Shown: positions 1 through 6,664 of the stretch, piece after piece
Numbering within the stretch: the first letter of the stretch is position 1
Layout of the letters: each line of letters opens with the position of its first letter
Source: Nostoc sp. 'Peltigera membranacea cyanobiont' N6
Lineage (GTDB): Bacteria; Cyanobacteriota; Cyanobacteriia; Cyanobacteriales; Nostocaceae
Assembly: GCF_002949735.1 (NCBI RefSeq)
Contig: NZ_CP026681.1
Coordinates: 682,001-746,000 of the forward strand
DNA: 64,000 bases
Direction of reading: 5' to 3'
Made by a program: the position numbers and the translations under genes
The notes under the pieces: model-generated
The model's database searches: none
What the model was told of the DNA's origin: nothing
Seen by the model: only the letters and a program-made list of their open reading frames with translations

Positions 1-545
1 TTCTAGGTGTCGCTATAGGTTTTGGGGCGCAGACATTAATTAACGATATAGTCTGCGGCTTTTTTATTCTGTTTGAAAATTATTACTTAGTCGGTGATTA
101 TATCCAGGCTGGGAAAGCGGAAGACAAACTTGTAGAGGGGTTTGTAGAAACTATTGAATTGAGAACAACTCGTGTCAGACACCCAAATGGTCAATTACAA
201 ATTATTCGTAATGGCGATATTGGCTCAATCACCAACTACTCTAAACAGTATATTTTTGCAGTGGTGGAAATTAGCGTGCCTTATGAATGTAATTTAGCTC
301 ATGTCTACAAAGTGATTGAAGAAGTAGGAGAACAGTTAAAAGAAAATGATCTTGCTGTACTTGAACCTACGTTGGTAGATGGAGTAGAGAGCATCGGAGA
401 GTCAAATTTATTGCTACGGACGTTAACGAAAGTAAAACCAGGAAAGCATCTTCAAATACAGCGCGTTCTCAGGAAAATTTTTACTGATGCTTTCATGCGA
501 GAAGGAATTACGATTCCTCTACGTGTTGAAAATAGCGAATCTTAG
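1..545 (+). CDS. MscS-family mechanosensitive ion channel, C-terminal part (5' end outside window)
   Basis: The reading frame is open from position 3 and ends at the TAG at 543-545; the start codon lies before the window. The first visible residues, GFGAQTLINDIVCGF, are the pore-lining helix and following beta-domain entry typical of MscS channels, and the segment FENYYLVGDYI continues the MscS beta domain. The remaining part (VETIELRTTRVR, then NGDIGSITNYS) is the soluble cytoplasmic vestibule. The family forms membrane channels that open under tension and release small solutes. Only about 180 residues are visible, so the number of N-terminal membrane helices cannot be judged. An internal ATG-free start near 159 would remove the pore and is not credible. 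Confidence 0.88.
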   Translation, partial: LGVAIGFGAQTLINDIVCGFFILFENYYLVGDYIQAGKAEDKLVEGFVETIELRTTRVRHPNGQLQIIRNGDIGSITNYSKQYIFAVVEISVPYECNLAHVYKVIEEVGEQLKENDLAVLEPTLVDGVESIGESNLLLRTLTKVKPGKHLQIQRVLRKIFTDAFMREGITIPLRVENSES

Positions 546-694
546 AATTAAGGTAAGTTTTTGTAAACTTGTAATAATGATAGGATGTCGAATATGAGTT
601 GCTTGTAGCTTTAGAGTTGATGTTTCAAAGACAACAACTCTAGTACATCAGCCCTCTTTATTCATAGTCTTTTTTTAGCGAAGGTATTGTAAAA

Positions 695-1159
695 ATGGCG
701 AAAGAAATAGAGCGGAAATATTTAGTTAGAGGAGATAGTTGGAGAGGATTAGCCGAGGGTAGTGTATATCGTCAAGGATACATTGCCACACAAGACAAAA
801 CAACTGTACGTATACGTATAGCAGGTGAAAAAAGTTATTTGACCATTAAGGGCCCCAGTATCAAATATTCGAGATTAGAGTTTGAGTATTCTATTCCTGT
901 GAAAGATGCTCAAGAAATACTTGAGACATTATGTGAACGTCCCTTTATAGAAAAAGTCAGATATAAAATCGAGTTTGGTGGTTTGATTTGGGAAATAGAT
1001 GAGTTTGACGGTGTTAACAAAGGATTAATATTAGCAGAAGTTGAACTCAATGATGAAAATCAACAAATTGAACTACCAAACTGGATTGGACAAGAAGTTT
1101 CTGATGACTCCAGATATTTTAACAGCAATTTAGTAAAACACCCTTTTTCACAATGGTAA
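695..1159 (+). CDS. CYTH domain triphosphate tunnel metalloenzyme
   Basis: This 154-residue protein begins with the CYTH signature EIERKYL (ExExK at residues 4-8), which lines a beta-barrel tunnel that binds metal and a triphosphate. Charged residues expected inside the tunnel recur along the chain: RIRIAG near 47, LTIKGP near 57, RLEFEYSIP near 67, and EIDEFDG near 108 followed by LAEVEL near 121. The length fits small bacterial members of the family, which hydrolyse inorganic tripolyphosphate or thiamine triphosphate; the substrate here is unknown. It stands alone, about 150 bp after the MscS gene. The start ATG at 695 is the only one preceding the signature. Confidence 0.9.
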   Translation: MAKEIERKYLVRGDSWRGLAEGSVYRQGYIATQDKTTVRIRIAGEKSYLTIKGPSIKYSRLEFEYSIPVKDAQEILETLCERPFIEKVRYKIEFGGLIWEIDEFDGVNKGLILAEVELNDENQQIELPNWIGQEVSDDSRYFNSNLVKHPFSQW

Positions 1160-1160
1160 T

Positions 1161-1376
1161 GGACTTCTAAATAAATAGGACTTACGCAAGAACTCTCTGA
1201 AACTCTTATTTCTCCGTGTACTCTGCGTCCTTTGTGGTTCGATTTTCCGTTACCTGTAAGTCCTGATAAAAAATACTCAACTACTTCTTGTGGAGTGGGC
1301 AACATGAGCGCCCATATACAAAGGCGGGCAAGATGCCCACCCCACAAGATTGGGTAATTTATTTGTTGGAAGTCCC
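1161..1376. repeat. MITE-like repeat with inverted ends, copy A (interrupted)
   Basis: The left end GGACTTCTAAATAAA (1161-1175) is inverted at the right end in TTTATTTGTTGGAAGTCC (1359-1376). The middle holds the tract AATACTCAACTACTT followed by an imperfect palindrome built on GTGGGGTGGGCATCTTGCCC. A second copy lies at 42253-42345 with the same left end, tract and palindrome. Copy A differs by carrying an extra 88-bp block (1177-1264) just after the left end. No coding capacity is seen; a short minus-strand frame across it (1060-1347) is an artefact of the repeat. Confidence 0.75.
1177..1264. mobile_element. Small MITE-like insertion nested inside repeat copy A
   Basis: An 88-bp block bounded by the perfect inverted repeats AGGACTTAC (1177-1185) and GTAAGTCCT (1256-1264). 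It is absent from the sister repeat at 42253, where the left end runs straight into the common tract. The sequence TAAA occurs on both sides of the insert and may be a target duplication. Its interior contains the inverted form of the GAACC-RCAGAG-type repeat that also occurs at 2375 and 37965. No transposase gene is present. Confidence 0.7.
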
Positions 1377-1386
1377 CAATGGTGAA

Positions 1387-1409
1387 AAAATTGGGAATAT
1401 CCCAATTTT
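1387..1409. other. Perfect 10-bp hairpin
   Basis: AAAATTGGGA (1387-1396), a three-base loop and TCCCAATTTT (1400-1409) form a perfect stem whose two arms end in A and T runs, so it could act as a terminator in either direction. It lies about 260 bp upstream of the DUF305 gene. The rest of the gap to 1671 shows nothing recognisable apart from the ribosome-binding site of the next gene. Confidence 0.45.
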
Positions 1410-1671
1410 GTAAAAAGACCTAACGTATATAATTCTGTCAGCACTGAACTATGTCCGCTATCTAATTAGAGGGATCTAAAACTTTTGATGCCGACAAGCG
1501 AACTTTTCAAATATCCTCTAATCTCGACTTTATCCATTTTTTGGCAACGCCCCTGATATTACATAGACTTCATACGGGTGGTTTAATTCGCTGGGGATTC
1601 ATCCTAATTTCATTTCTGGCTGCCAAACTAATAAGTAAATATAGAACTAGGAAACTTATTAGGTGAGACTT

Positions 1672-2373
1672 ATGCAACTGCTATCTTTGAGGAATGGCTT
1701 TTTAGTGTTAACCTTTAGTGCGATCGCTTCAGCCGGTGGGTTAATCACAGGCTGTACTAGTACTGCTTCCCAGAACCAAAGCCAAGCACCAAAGGCAACT
1801 ACCACCACCAATGCTAACGACAAGCAGATGATGAATCACGGTGGTGGCATGATGAATCACAGTATGGGAATGGATTTAGGCCCAGCCGATGCTAATTTTG
1901 ATTTACGATTTATCGACGCTATGATCCCGCACCATCAAGGGGCTGTGGAAATGGCTAAAGAAGCGCAGGTGAAATCAAAACGTCCTGAAATCAAAAAGCT
2001 AGGAGACAATATCATCAAATCGCAAAACCAAGAAATCACTCAGATGAAGCAGTGGCGACAAGCTTGGTATCCCAAGGCGGGAGATAAACCAATGGCTTAC
2101 AACAGCCAAATGGGCCATACGATGGAGATGTCGTCCGACCAAATGAAAGGCATGATGATGAGTCAGGATTTAGGTGCAGCTGATGCTGAATTTGATCTGC
2201 GCTTTATCAATGCGATGATTCCTCACCATGAAGGGGCTGTAAAAATGGGGCAAGATGCTTTAAGTAAGTCTAAGCGCCCTGAAATCAAGAAATTAGCTCA
2301 AGAAATTGTTAAAGCCCAAGAGATAGAGATTAAAGAAATGCAACAGTGGCGAAAAGCTTGGTACAAGAAGTAA
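1672..2373 (+). CDS. Lipoprotein with two DUF305 domains
   Basis: Two homologous four-helix DUF305 domains follow a lipoprotein leader. The leader ends in LITGC, a lipobox, so the mature protein should be anchored by a lipidated Cys on the outer face of the membrane. Each domain contains DLRFI-(D/N)-AMIPHH(Q/E)GAV and ends in QQWR or KQWR followed by AWY. Met/His-rich stretches (MMNHGGGMMNHSMGM and MEMSSDQMKGMMM) precede each domain, which suggests copper or another metal as ligand, though this is inference. The ATG at 1672 is chosen because AGGTGAG at 1661-1667 is a good ribosome-binding site for it; an in-frame GTG at 1663 overlaps that site. A kinase relic downstream (2590-2965) may be what is left of an associated sensor. 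Confidence 0.85.
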   Translation: MQLLSLRNGFLVLTFSAIASAGGLITGCTSTASQNQSQAPKATTTTNANDKQMMNHGGGMMNHSMGMDLGPADANFDLRFIDAMIPHHQGAVEMAKEAQVKSKRPEIKKLGDNIIKSQNQEITQMKQWRQAWYPKAGDKPMAYNSQMGHTMEMSSDQMKGMMMSQDLGAADAEFDLRFINAMIPHHEGAVKMGQDALSKSKRPEIKKLAQEIVKAQEIEIKEMQQWRKAWYKK

Positions 2374-2374
2374 A

Positions 2375-2420
2375 CGAACCACAGAGACGCAGAGAACACA
2401 GAGAGAAGAAATAGAGAGGA
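2375..2420. repeat. Dispersed GAACC-CAGAG repeat, plus orientation
   Basis: The tract ACGAACCACAGAGACGCAGA followed by GAACACAGAGAGAAG is a purine-rich repeat also found inverted at 1212-1241 and inside the GH38 coding sequence at 37965-38000. It begins immediately after the DUF305 stop codon. Confidence 0.65.
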
Positions 2421-2465
2421 TATTTTCTTGGTTGGAAGTCCTTAAGGCTATTGTCTAGTGGTCTG

Positions 2466-2579
2466 TCAATTTTCTATTTGTGGATAAAGACGCTTGAGAC
2501 GGATGCGGGCATCCTCTGTTGTGAACTGCCAATCTACGGAATGAGTGCGAATGATTACGCTGAATGTACCAAGCCGTTG
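2466..2579 (-). pseudogene. Relic of an IS630-family transposase, C-terminal tail only
   Basis: Read on the minus strand, 2579 to 2466 encodes about 37 residues: QRLGTFSVIIRTHSVDWQ and then FTTEDARIRLKRLYP, ending in a TGA. This closely resembles the tail of cyanobacterial IS630-type transposases. The sequence TAGTGGTCTGTCAATTTTC just after the stop would be the end of the element. No catalytic part remains and the upstream side runs directly into a histidine kinase fragment, so this is a scar of an old insertion. Identification is from memory of the family tail. Confidence 0.6.
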
Positions 2580-2589
2580 TTTCTTGTTC

Positions 2590-2965
2590 TAAAGTTTCGC
2601 GATCGGGAATCCGAGGAATTTGCAGCGATCGCATTTTCTGCCAAAGTCACACTAACATCTGCAATCCGAGTCGAGCAACCTTTAAATATTGTCGGTGATT
2701 CCGATCGACTTTATCGTCTGGTTTCTAATTTAATTATCAATGCAATTCAATACACGCCACAATTTGGAAAGGTGACTGTTGTCTTAGAACGCGGTGAAAA
2801 TTGTGCTGTTATTCAGGTTCAAGATACAGGTATTGGCATTCCCTACCAGGAACTGACTCGGATTTTTGATCGCTTTTACCGGGTAAATAGCGATCGCTCC
2901 CGTAAAACTGGCGGTTCTGGATTAGGATTAGCGATCGCTAAGGCAATTATTAAGTCACACCAAGG
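2590..2965 (+). pseudogene. Histidine kinase fragment (ATPase domain only)
   Basis: The plus-strand frame from about 2590 carries the ATP-binding half of a sensor histidine kinase: RLVSNLIINAIQYTP (N box), VQDTGIGIP (G1 box), IFDRFYRVNSDRS (F box) and GGSGLGLAIAKAI (G2 box). The sensor region and the phospho-acceptor H box are absent. The end is also missing: after the G2 box the sequence runs into a convergent Uma2 gene at about 2965. Upstream it abuts the IS630 relic. It therefore cannot be a working kinase. It may once have belonged with the DUF305 gene in a metal-sensing locus, which is inference. Confidence 0.8.
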
Positions 2966-3298
2966 TAGTTCTTGTTGTTCTACCAAAAGAGCATTCCACC
3001 GTTCTAGTTGAATCCAGGAAGCATCTGGAGAGGGTTCTGCACCTGTTGATAGCTTAAACCCGGTACTAGAGCTAAAAGTTATACCTGTACCATTTTGTTC
3101 TGACCAAACCCACAACGGCCCAGATATATTACCTGCTCGGTTTCCTGTCTCAGAACCAGTAGGAGGCATAATTAGCAATTCTCCAAATTTATTGCGCTCA
3201 ATGCGTAAGTCACGATTCACTTGACAGAATTCAAAAAATTGTTCGTCTGTCATTTGCATTGATGATGGAATTTGCAAAACCAAAGGAGATGAGAACAT
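2966..3298 (-). pseudogene. Uma2-family (DUF820) gene truncated at its 3' end
   Basis: Starting at the ATG at 3298 the minus strand encodes the N-terminal half of a Uma2 nuclease-like protein: MTDEQFFEFCQVN, then LLIMPPTGSETGNR, WSEQNGTG and SPDASWIQLERWNAL. The conserved catalytic half, expected as a PDFVIE-like strand followed by WLID-like residues, is missing because near 2965 the sequence switches into the antisense of the histidine kinase fragment. The frame stays open by chance to 2876. Gene and kinase relic are joined tail to tail, as a deletion junction would leave them. Probably non-functional. Confidence 0.78.
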
Positions 3299-3414
3299 CG
3301 GGGTTTCCTCCAGCTTCAGATGCCTAGCCTACTGACTATATTCTTACGCAAAAAACAAAGACGCAAAATTATATCTTTGCGCCTTTGCTTTATTATCCGA
3401 AATCATTTTCAGAT

Positions 3415-4053
3415 TTACTTGTTAGGCTGAGGAGTCATCCGCAGATATGGTTTTATTTCCTCGTAACCTTTGGGGAATTTCTCTTTGAGTACTTCTGGAT
3501 CTTTGAGTGAGGGGACAATTACAACATCCTCTCCATCTTTCCAGTCAGCTGGTGTCGCCACGCTGTAATTATCAGTCAATTGCAGAGAATCAATCACCCG
3601 CAAAAGTTCGTCAAAATTGCGTCCCGTGCTGGGAGGATACGTGAAACTCAGACGGAGTTTCTTATTGGGGTCAATTACAAAAACCGATCGCACTGTCACA
3701 GACGCATTAGCGTTGGGGTGGATCATGTCGTAAAGGTCAGCAACCTTGCGATCTGCATCCGCCAAAATTGGGTAATTAAGAGTGGTGTTTTGAGTTTCTT
3801 CAATGTCTCCCACCCAGCCTTTATGAGATTCTACGTCATCAACGCTGAGTGCGATCGCTTTGACATTACGCTTGTCAAATTCTGGTTTTAGCTTGGCAAC
3901 TGTGCCGAGTTCTGTTGTACAAACAGGTGTAAAATCAGCAGGGTGAGAGAACAGCACAACCCAGCTGTCACCTGCCCATTGATAAAAATCGATGTCGCCG
4001 TGTGTTGAGGCTTGCGTAAAGTTGGGTACTGTGTCACCTAGACGGAGAGCCAT
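3415..4053 (-). CDS. 1-Cys peroxiredoxin (Prx6 type)
   Basis: This 212-residue protein reduces hydrogen and alkyl peroxides in the cytosol. The peroxidatic site is PADFTPVCTTE with Cys45. There is no second conserved Cys in the C-terminal part, and the length and the C-terminal extension (PADWKDGEDVVIVPSL) are typical of the 1-Cys Prx6 group rather than the 2-Cys enzymes, so regeneration needs an outside thiol. It is transcribed alone. A short inverted repeat, GGCATA (4077-4082) and TATGCC (4093-4098), lies just upstream of the start and could be an operator, but this is only suggestive. Confidence 0.93.
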   Translation of the reverse strand: MALRLGDTVPNFTQASTHGDIDFYQWAGDSWVVLFSHPADFTPVCTTELGTVAKLKPEFDKRNVKAIALSVDDVESHKGWVGDIEETQNTTLNYPILADADRKVADLYDMIHPNANASVTVRSVFVIDPNKKLRLSFTYPPSTGRNFDELLRVIDSLQLTDNYSVATPADWKDGEDVVIVPSLKDPEVLKEKFPKGYEEIKPYLRMTPQPNK

Positions 4054-4405
4054 GTGAGATTCCCTGTAGTTAGAAAGGCATATATATTCTAGTATGCCAT
4101 CATGACATAAAACCCCGATTTCCCAATCGGACTTTAGCAGTTTGAAACAAAATTTTAGGTTGTCAGCGCTCTCAGATAAAGGACGAAAGACAGATAAAAA
4201 CTATTGACTAAAATACACATATATGCTCTTAGTTAATATGTTTTCCCTATAGGTTTTTCCTTACATAGAGGATTGCCAATATCAGGGCGATAGCTGACTA
4301 CAAGCTATTGCAAGTCTAGCCTGATTGAGTTGCAACATTTCCACATTATTATTGCAGAATTATGATAAACTTTGTCCGCCATAAATACAATATTTTGAGA
4401 AGTTT
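4054..4405. other. Intergenic region, no gene seen
   Basis: A 352-bp A/T-rich spacer upstream of the peroxiredoxin gene and downstream of the xylanase gene. Besides the GGCATA...TATGCC inverted repeat at 4077-4098 nothing stands out; no open frame or clear terminator is visible. Confidence 0.6.
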
Positions 4406-5560
4406 CTAAGTTGCTTGCTGAAAAGCTTGGGCAATAGCATTGCGGGCAAGTTTAGGTTGCAAGTTCCGATCGTAGGGAAGCGGACGCAAAAATTGCTGGC
4501 GACTTCGATCGGTTTTAAATTTTCCTGGCATGTAATTGAGATCGCGTATCCAGCTATAACGATCGGTAATCCCCCATGTAATTAGAGTATCAACATTAGC
4601 CGCAAAGCATAAATCGAGATATCGCGTGTAACTGTCAGCTACCATCCGGTCTAACTCTTGGATAGTGTTGGGTAATGGGAAATCAATGATAATATCTAAT
4701 TCCGTAATTACTGGTTTCACTTGAAGATCGTTAAGTCTTTTTAAGACAGAACTAAATCCTTTAGCATCAAAAGGGTATGCAGTAGAAAACCATAGATGCG
4801 ATTCTATACCTGCGCCGTCGATTTTAGCTCCATTATTCTTTAAGTATTCGATCAACGCTAACCATCGGTCTGCTCTCCATGAAGCGCCTTCCATACTACT
4901 CTCGTTTAGGTAAAATAGCTTATTACTATCAACTGAAGCCGCAAATTTAAACAATTCCAGAATATATTCCGGTGTTAATCCTGGAAGTAAACCATAGATA
5001 GCATCATTGGTTTGATTTGGATTAGCAGCGATAATTTCATTAGTAATATCCCAAGACTTTAAAACGGGGCTATTCTTATAATGTCCCATGACCCCAGTAA
5101 CATGTTCTTGCAGTTGTTGCATTGTGGGGGGAAAAGAAACCCAGCTAGGTAATGCCTGATTCCAAAGAAGAGTATGACCGTGCAATTCTATATTATATTT
5201 TTGGCAGAAATCAGCAATTACATCTGCTGACTTAAAGGTAAATACTCCTGGTGATGGTTCAGTGGCGTTCCATTTTAATTCACCATTCGGTGTCGCAATC
5301 GAACATTCACGAGCAAGTAGGGCAGCATAACCTGCGTCTTTTTGTAAAGCGACACTATCAATTGCTGCACCATAAAGTTTTCCTTTGGTAGCAGCTAATT
5401 GCCGAATGGGAGAATTTACATTTGTACTTGTATAACTTGCCATAGCAACATTAGTGCTATGCCCTTCTTTTTCATTCTCCTTTTGTAAAACCCCCATACT
5501 CAATAAAGCAGAAAGGGTTGTGTATCCTGCATTTTTTAGAAGTTTTCTCCGAGAAAGCAT
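4406..5560 (-). CDS. GH10 endo-1,4-beta-xylanase, exported
   Basis: A 384-residue glycoside hydrolase family 10 enzyme that cleaves xylan chains. The TIM-barrel motifs are in order: KWNATEPSPGVF near 96, HGHTLLWNQALPSWV near 127, SWDITNEI with the acid/base Glu175, and PVITELDI with the nucleophile Glu287, followed by ITWGITDRYSW. The N-terminus SRRKLLKNAGYTTLSALLSM resembles a twin-arginine leader, so export in folded form is likely. Secreted xylanases are not widespread in cyanobacteria, so acquisition by transfer or a role in handling plant or mat polysaccharide is possible. The gene begins within the end of a decayed HTH gene (5563-5760), whose DNA now serves as its upstream region. Confidence 0.92.
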   Translation of the reverse strand: MLSRRKLLKNAGYTTLSALLSMGVLQKENEKEGHSTNVAMASYTSTNVNSPIRQLAATKGKLYGAAIDSVALQKDAGYAALLARECSIATPNGELKWNATEPSPGVFTFKSADVIADFCQKYNIELHGHTLLWNQALPSWVSFPPTMQQLQEHVTGVMGHYKNSPVLKSWDITNEIIAANPNQTNDAIYGLLPGLTPEYILELFKFAASVDSNKLFYLNESSMEGASWRADRWLALIEYLKNNGAKIDGAGIESHLWFSTAYPFDAKGFSSVLKRLNDLQVKPVITELDIIIDFPLPNTIQELDRMVADSYTRYLDLCFAANVDTLITWGITDRYSWIRDLNYMPGKFKTDRSRQQFLRPLPYDRNLQPKLARNAIAQAFQQAT

Positions 5561-5562
5561 AA

Positions 5563-5760
5563 ATTTTCGTCCATTTTCACAACGGTTGATTGTCGAACAT
5601 GCAACGCCAGAACAGTTGCTATAAATTGTTCTTGCGTTAACCCTAAAGCAAGTCGCAAGTTATGAATATCTCCCAGGATTCTGGCTGTTTGATGTTCAAG
5701 GGGTTTTTGATAGCAATCTAACCATGTGAAATCTGAGCTTCCATCAGTAAATACGCGCAA
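5563..5760 (-). pseudogene. Frameshifted relic of an XRE-type helix-turn-helix protein
   Basis: On the minus strand the frame from 5760 gives a segment NLRLALGLTQEQF, which is the first helix of an XRE (Cro/cI-type) HTH. After TTT ATA the frame loses sense, but moving to the frame two bases along gives SGVACSTINRCENGRKF, the expected recognition helix (compare LGV-x-x-STINRWENGR). A small indel near 5620 therefore splits the domain. The remnant runs straight into the xylanase start codon. The N-terminal part (MRVFTDGSSDFTWLDCYQ) is unrecognised and may not belong. Confidence 0.7.
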
Positions 5761-5876
5761 TTTGTGTTTTTTTAGTAAAATTTCTTACTTGAATAAATGA
5801 AGGGAGTTTTTTAAGTTATGCCGAACTTTAATTCAAAGAGGAAAGTCAGGGTGCGATCGGATATGATTCCGATCGC

Positions 5877-5986
5877 TTATCTTTCTGTGCTAGCTTCTGG
5901 CTTGGAATGAGCTTCTTGTGCTTCGTCTATCGACTGGGGGCGCATTGGAATTAGGGGAGTTCATCACGAGAAGTAACAGCATTCAT
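5877..5986 (-). pseudogene. Small frameshifted reading frame of unknown family
   Basis: From the ATG at 5986 the minus strand reads MNAVTSRDELP and then stops. Restoring a single base after CTCCCC continues in a sensible composition as LIPMRPQSIDEAQEAHS then KPEASTER and a stop at 5877. The combined 36-residue product is not recognised. It may be the start of a lost gene; the evidence is only the neat continuation over a one-base lesion. The rest of the gap 5761-6087 shows nothing. Confidence 0.3.
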
Positions 5987-6087
5987 CCTCAAGACTATTA
6001 ATAATTAATTCTGCTGGTAGATTGAATGTCAATGTTTGGATTGTTATTGTGTATTTGTTAGTACAAAACGTTACTCAGATTAAAACA

Positions 6088-6360
6088 ATGAATCTTCTTG
6101 CTTGGATTGTTTTAGGTTTAATTGCTGGTGCTATTGCAAAGGCTATCTACCCCGGTCATCAAGGCGGTGGAATCTTAGCAACAATTTTATTAGGAATTAT
6201 CGGTGCTTTTATTGGTGGTAGTTTGGGTGTATTTTTCAGTACAGGAACCTTGGCATTAGCCGCCCCCACTTTGAGCATTCCCGGTATTGCAGTAGCGGTT
6301 CTTGGCGCAATTGTCGCTGTTTTCTTGTGGAATGCGTTAACTAGCCGCAGTGCTTTGTAA
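6088..6360 (+). CDS. GlsB/YeaQ/YmgE-family small membrane protein
   Basis: The 90-residue product has the glycine-rich hydrophobic pattern of the transglycosylase-associated (GlsB/YeaQ) family: LAWIVLGLIAGAIAKAIYPG, then GGGILATILLGIIGAFIGG, and a last membrane helix near VAVLGAIVAVFLWNAL. Three membrane segments are visible. The family is induced by stress in several bacteria but its biochemical role is not established. ATG 6088 is chosen because it starts at the first membrane segment as in homologues; a longer frame from 6022 adds residues unlike the family. Confidence 0.85.
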   Translation: MNLLAWIVLGLIAGAIAKAIYPGHQGGGILATILLGIIGAFIGGSLGVFFSTGTLALAAPTLSIPGIAVAVLGAIVAVFLWNALTSRSAL

Positions 6361-6439
6361 GAAATTAAATTTGAATTAATTAATAGTAAAAATCAGGGAA
6401 CTCATTTGACTATATTTTATCCCTGAATTGAAATAAAAC

Positions 6440-6473
6440 AATAGCGCTTACCTATATTTAGGTAGGCGCTATT
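6440..6473. terminator. Bidirectional terminator-like hairpin
   Basis: AATAGCGCTTACCTA and TAGGTAGGCGCTATT (6440-6473) pair around a short TATT loop with one mismatch. It lies between the GlsB-like gene (plus) and the end of the helicase gene (minus), the right place to terminate both convergent transcripts. No long T run follows. The remaining gap holds no gene. Confidence 0.5.
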
Positions 6474-6664
6474 ATTTGCAGTAACGTTTACAAGTTGCTA
6501 AACACTCACAAAAGAAACTTCCGTTCAAACTCTTGAATCGCCCTTGTCTCCTCCCACTTTTAAGAGCATGAATGGTAAAGCTTGGTAATCTCCAGTGGTG
6601 ATAGAAATTCCTGTAAGTTTGGATTGCAAGCAACACCGAACTGAAGTGCCGCATTAATTATTTT

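Noticed and set aside
28..66. Terminator-like hairpin CGCAGAC...GTCTGCG followed by TTTTTT
   Set aside because: It lies inside the open frame encoding the conserved MscS pore sequence, so it is most likely coincidental.
1060..1347. 95-aa minus-strand frame
   Set aside because: It consists of repeat DNA and the antisense of the CYTH gene end.
6472..6654. 60-aa minus-strand frame
   Set aside because: Overlaps a terminator hairpin, with no conserved features.
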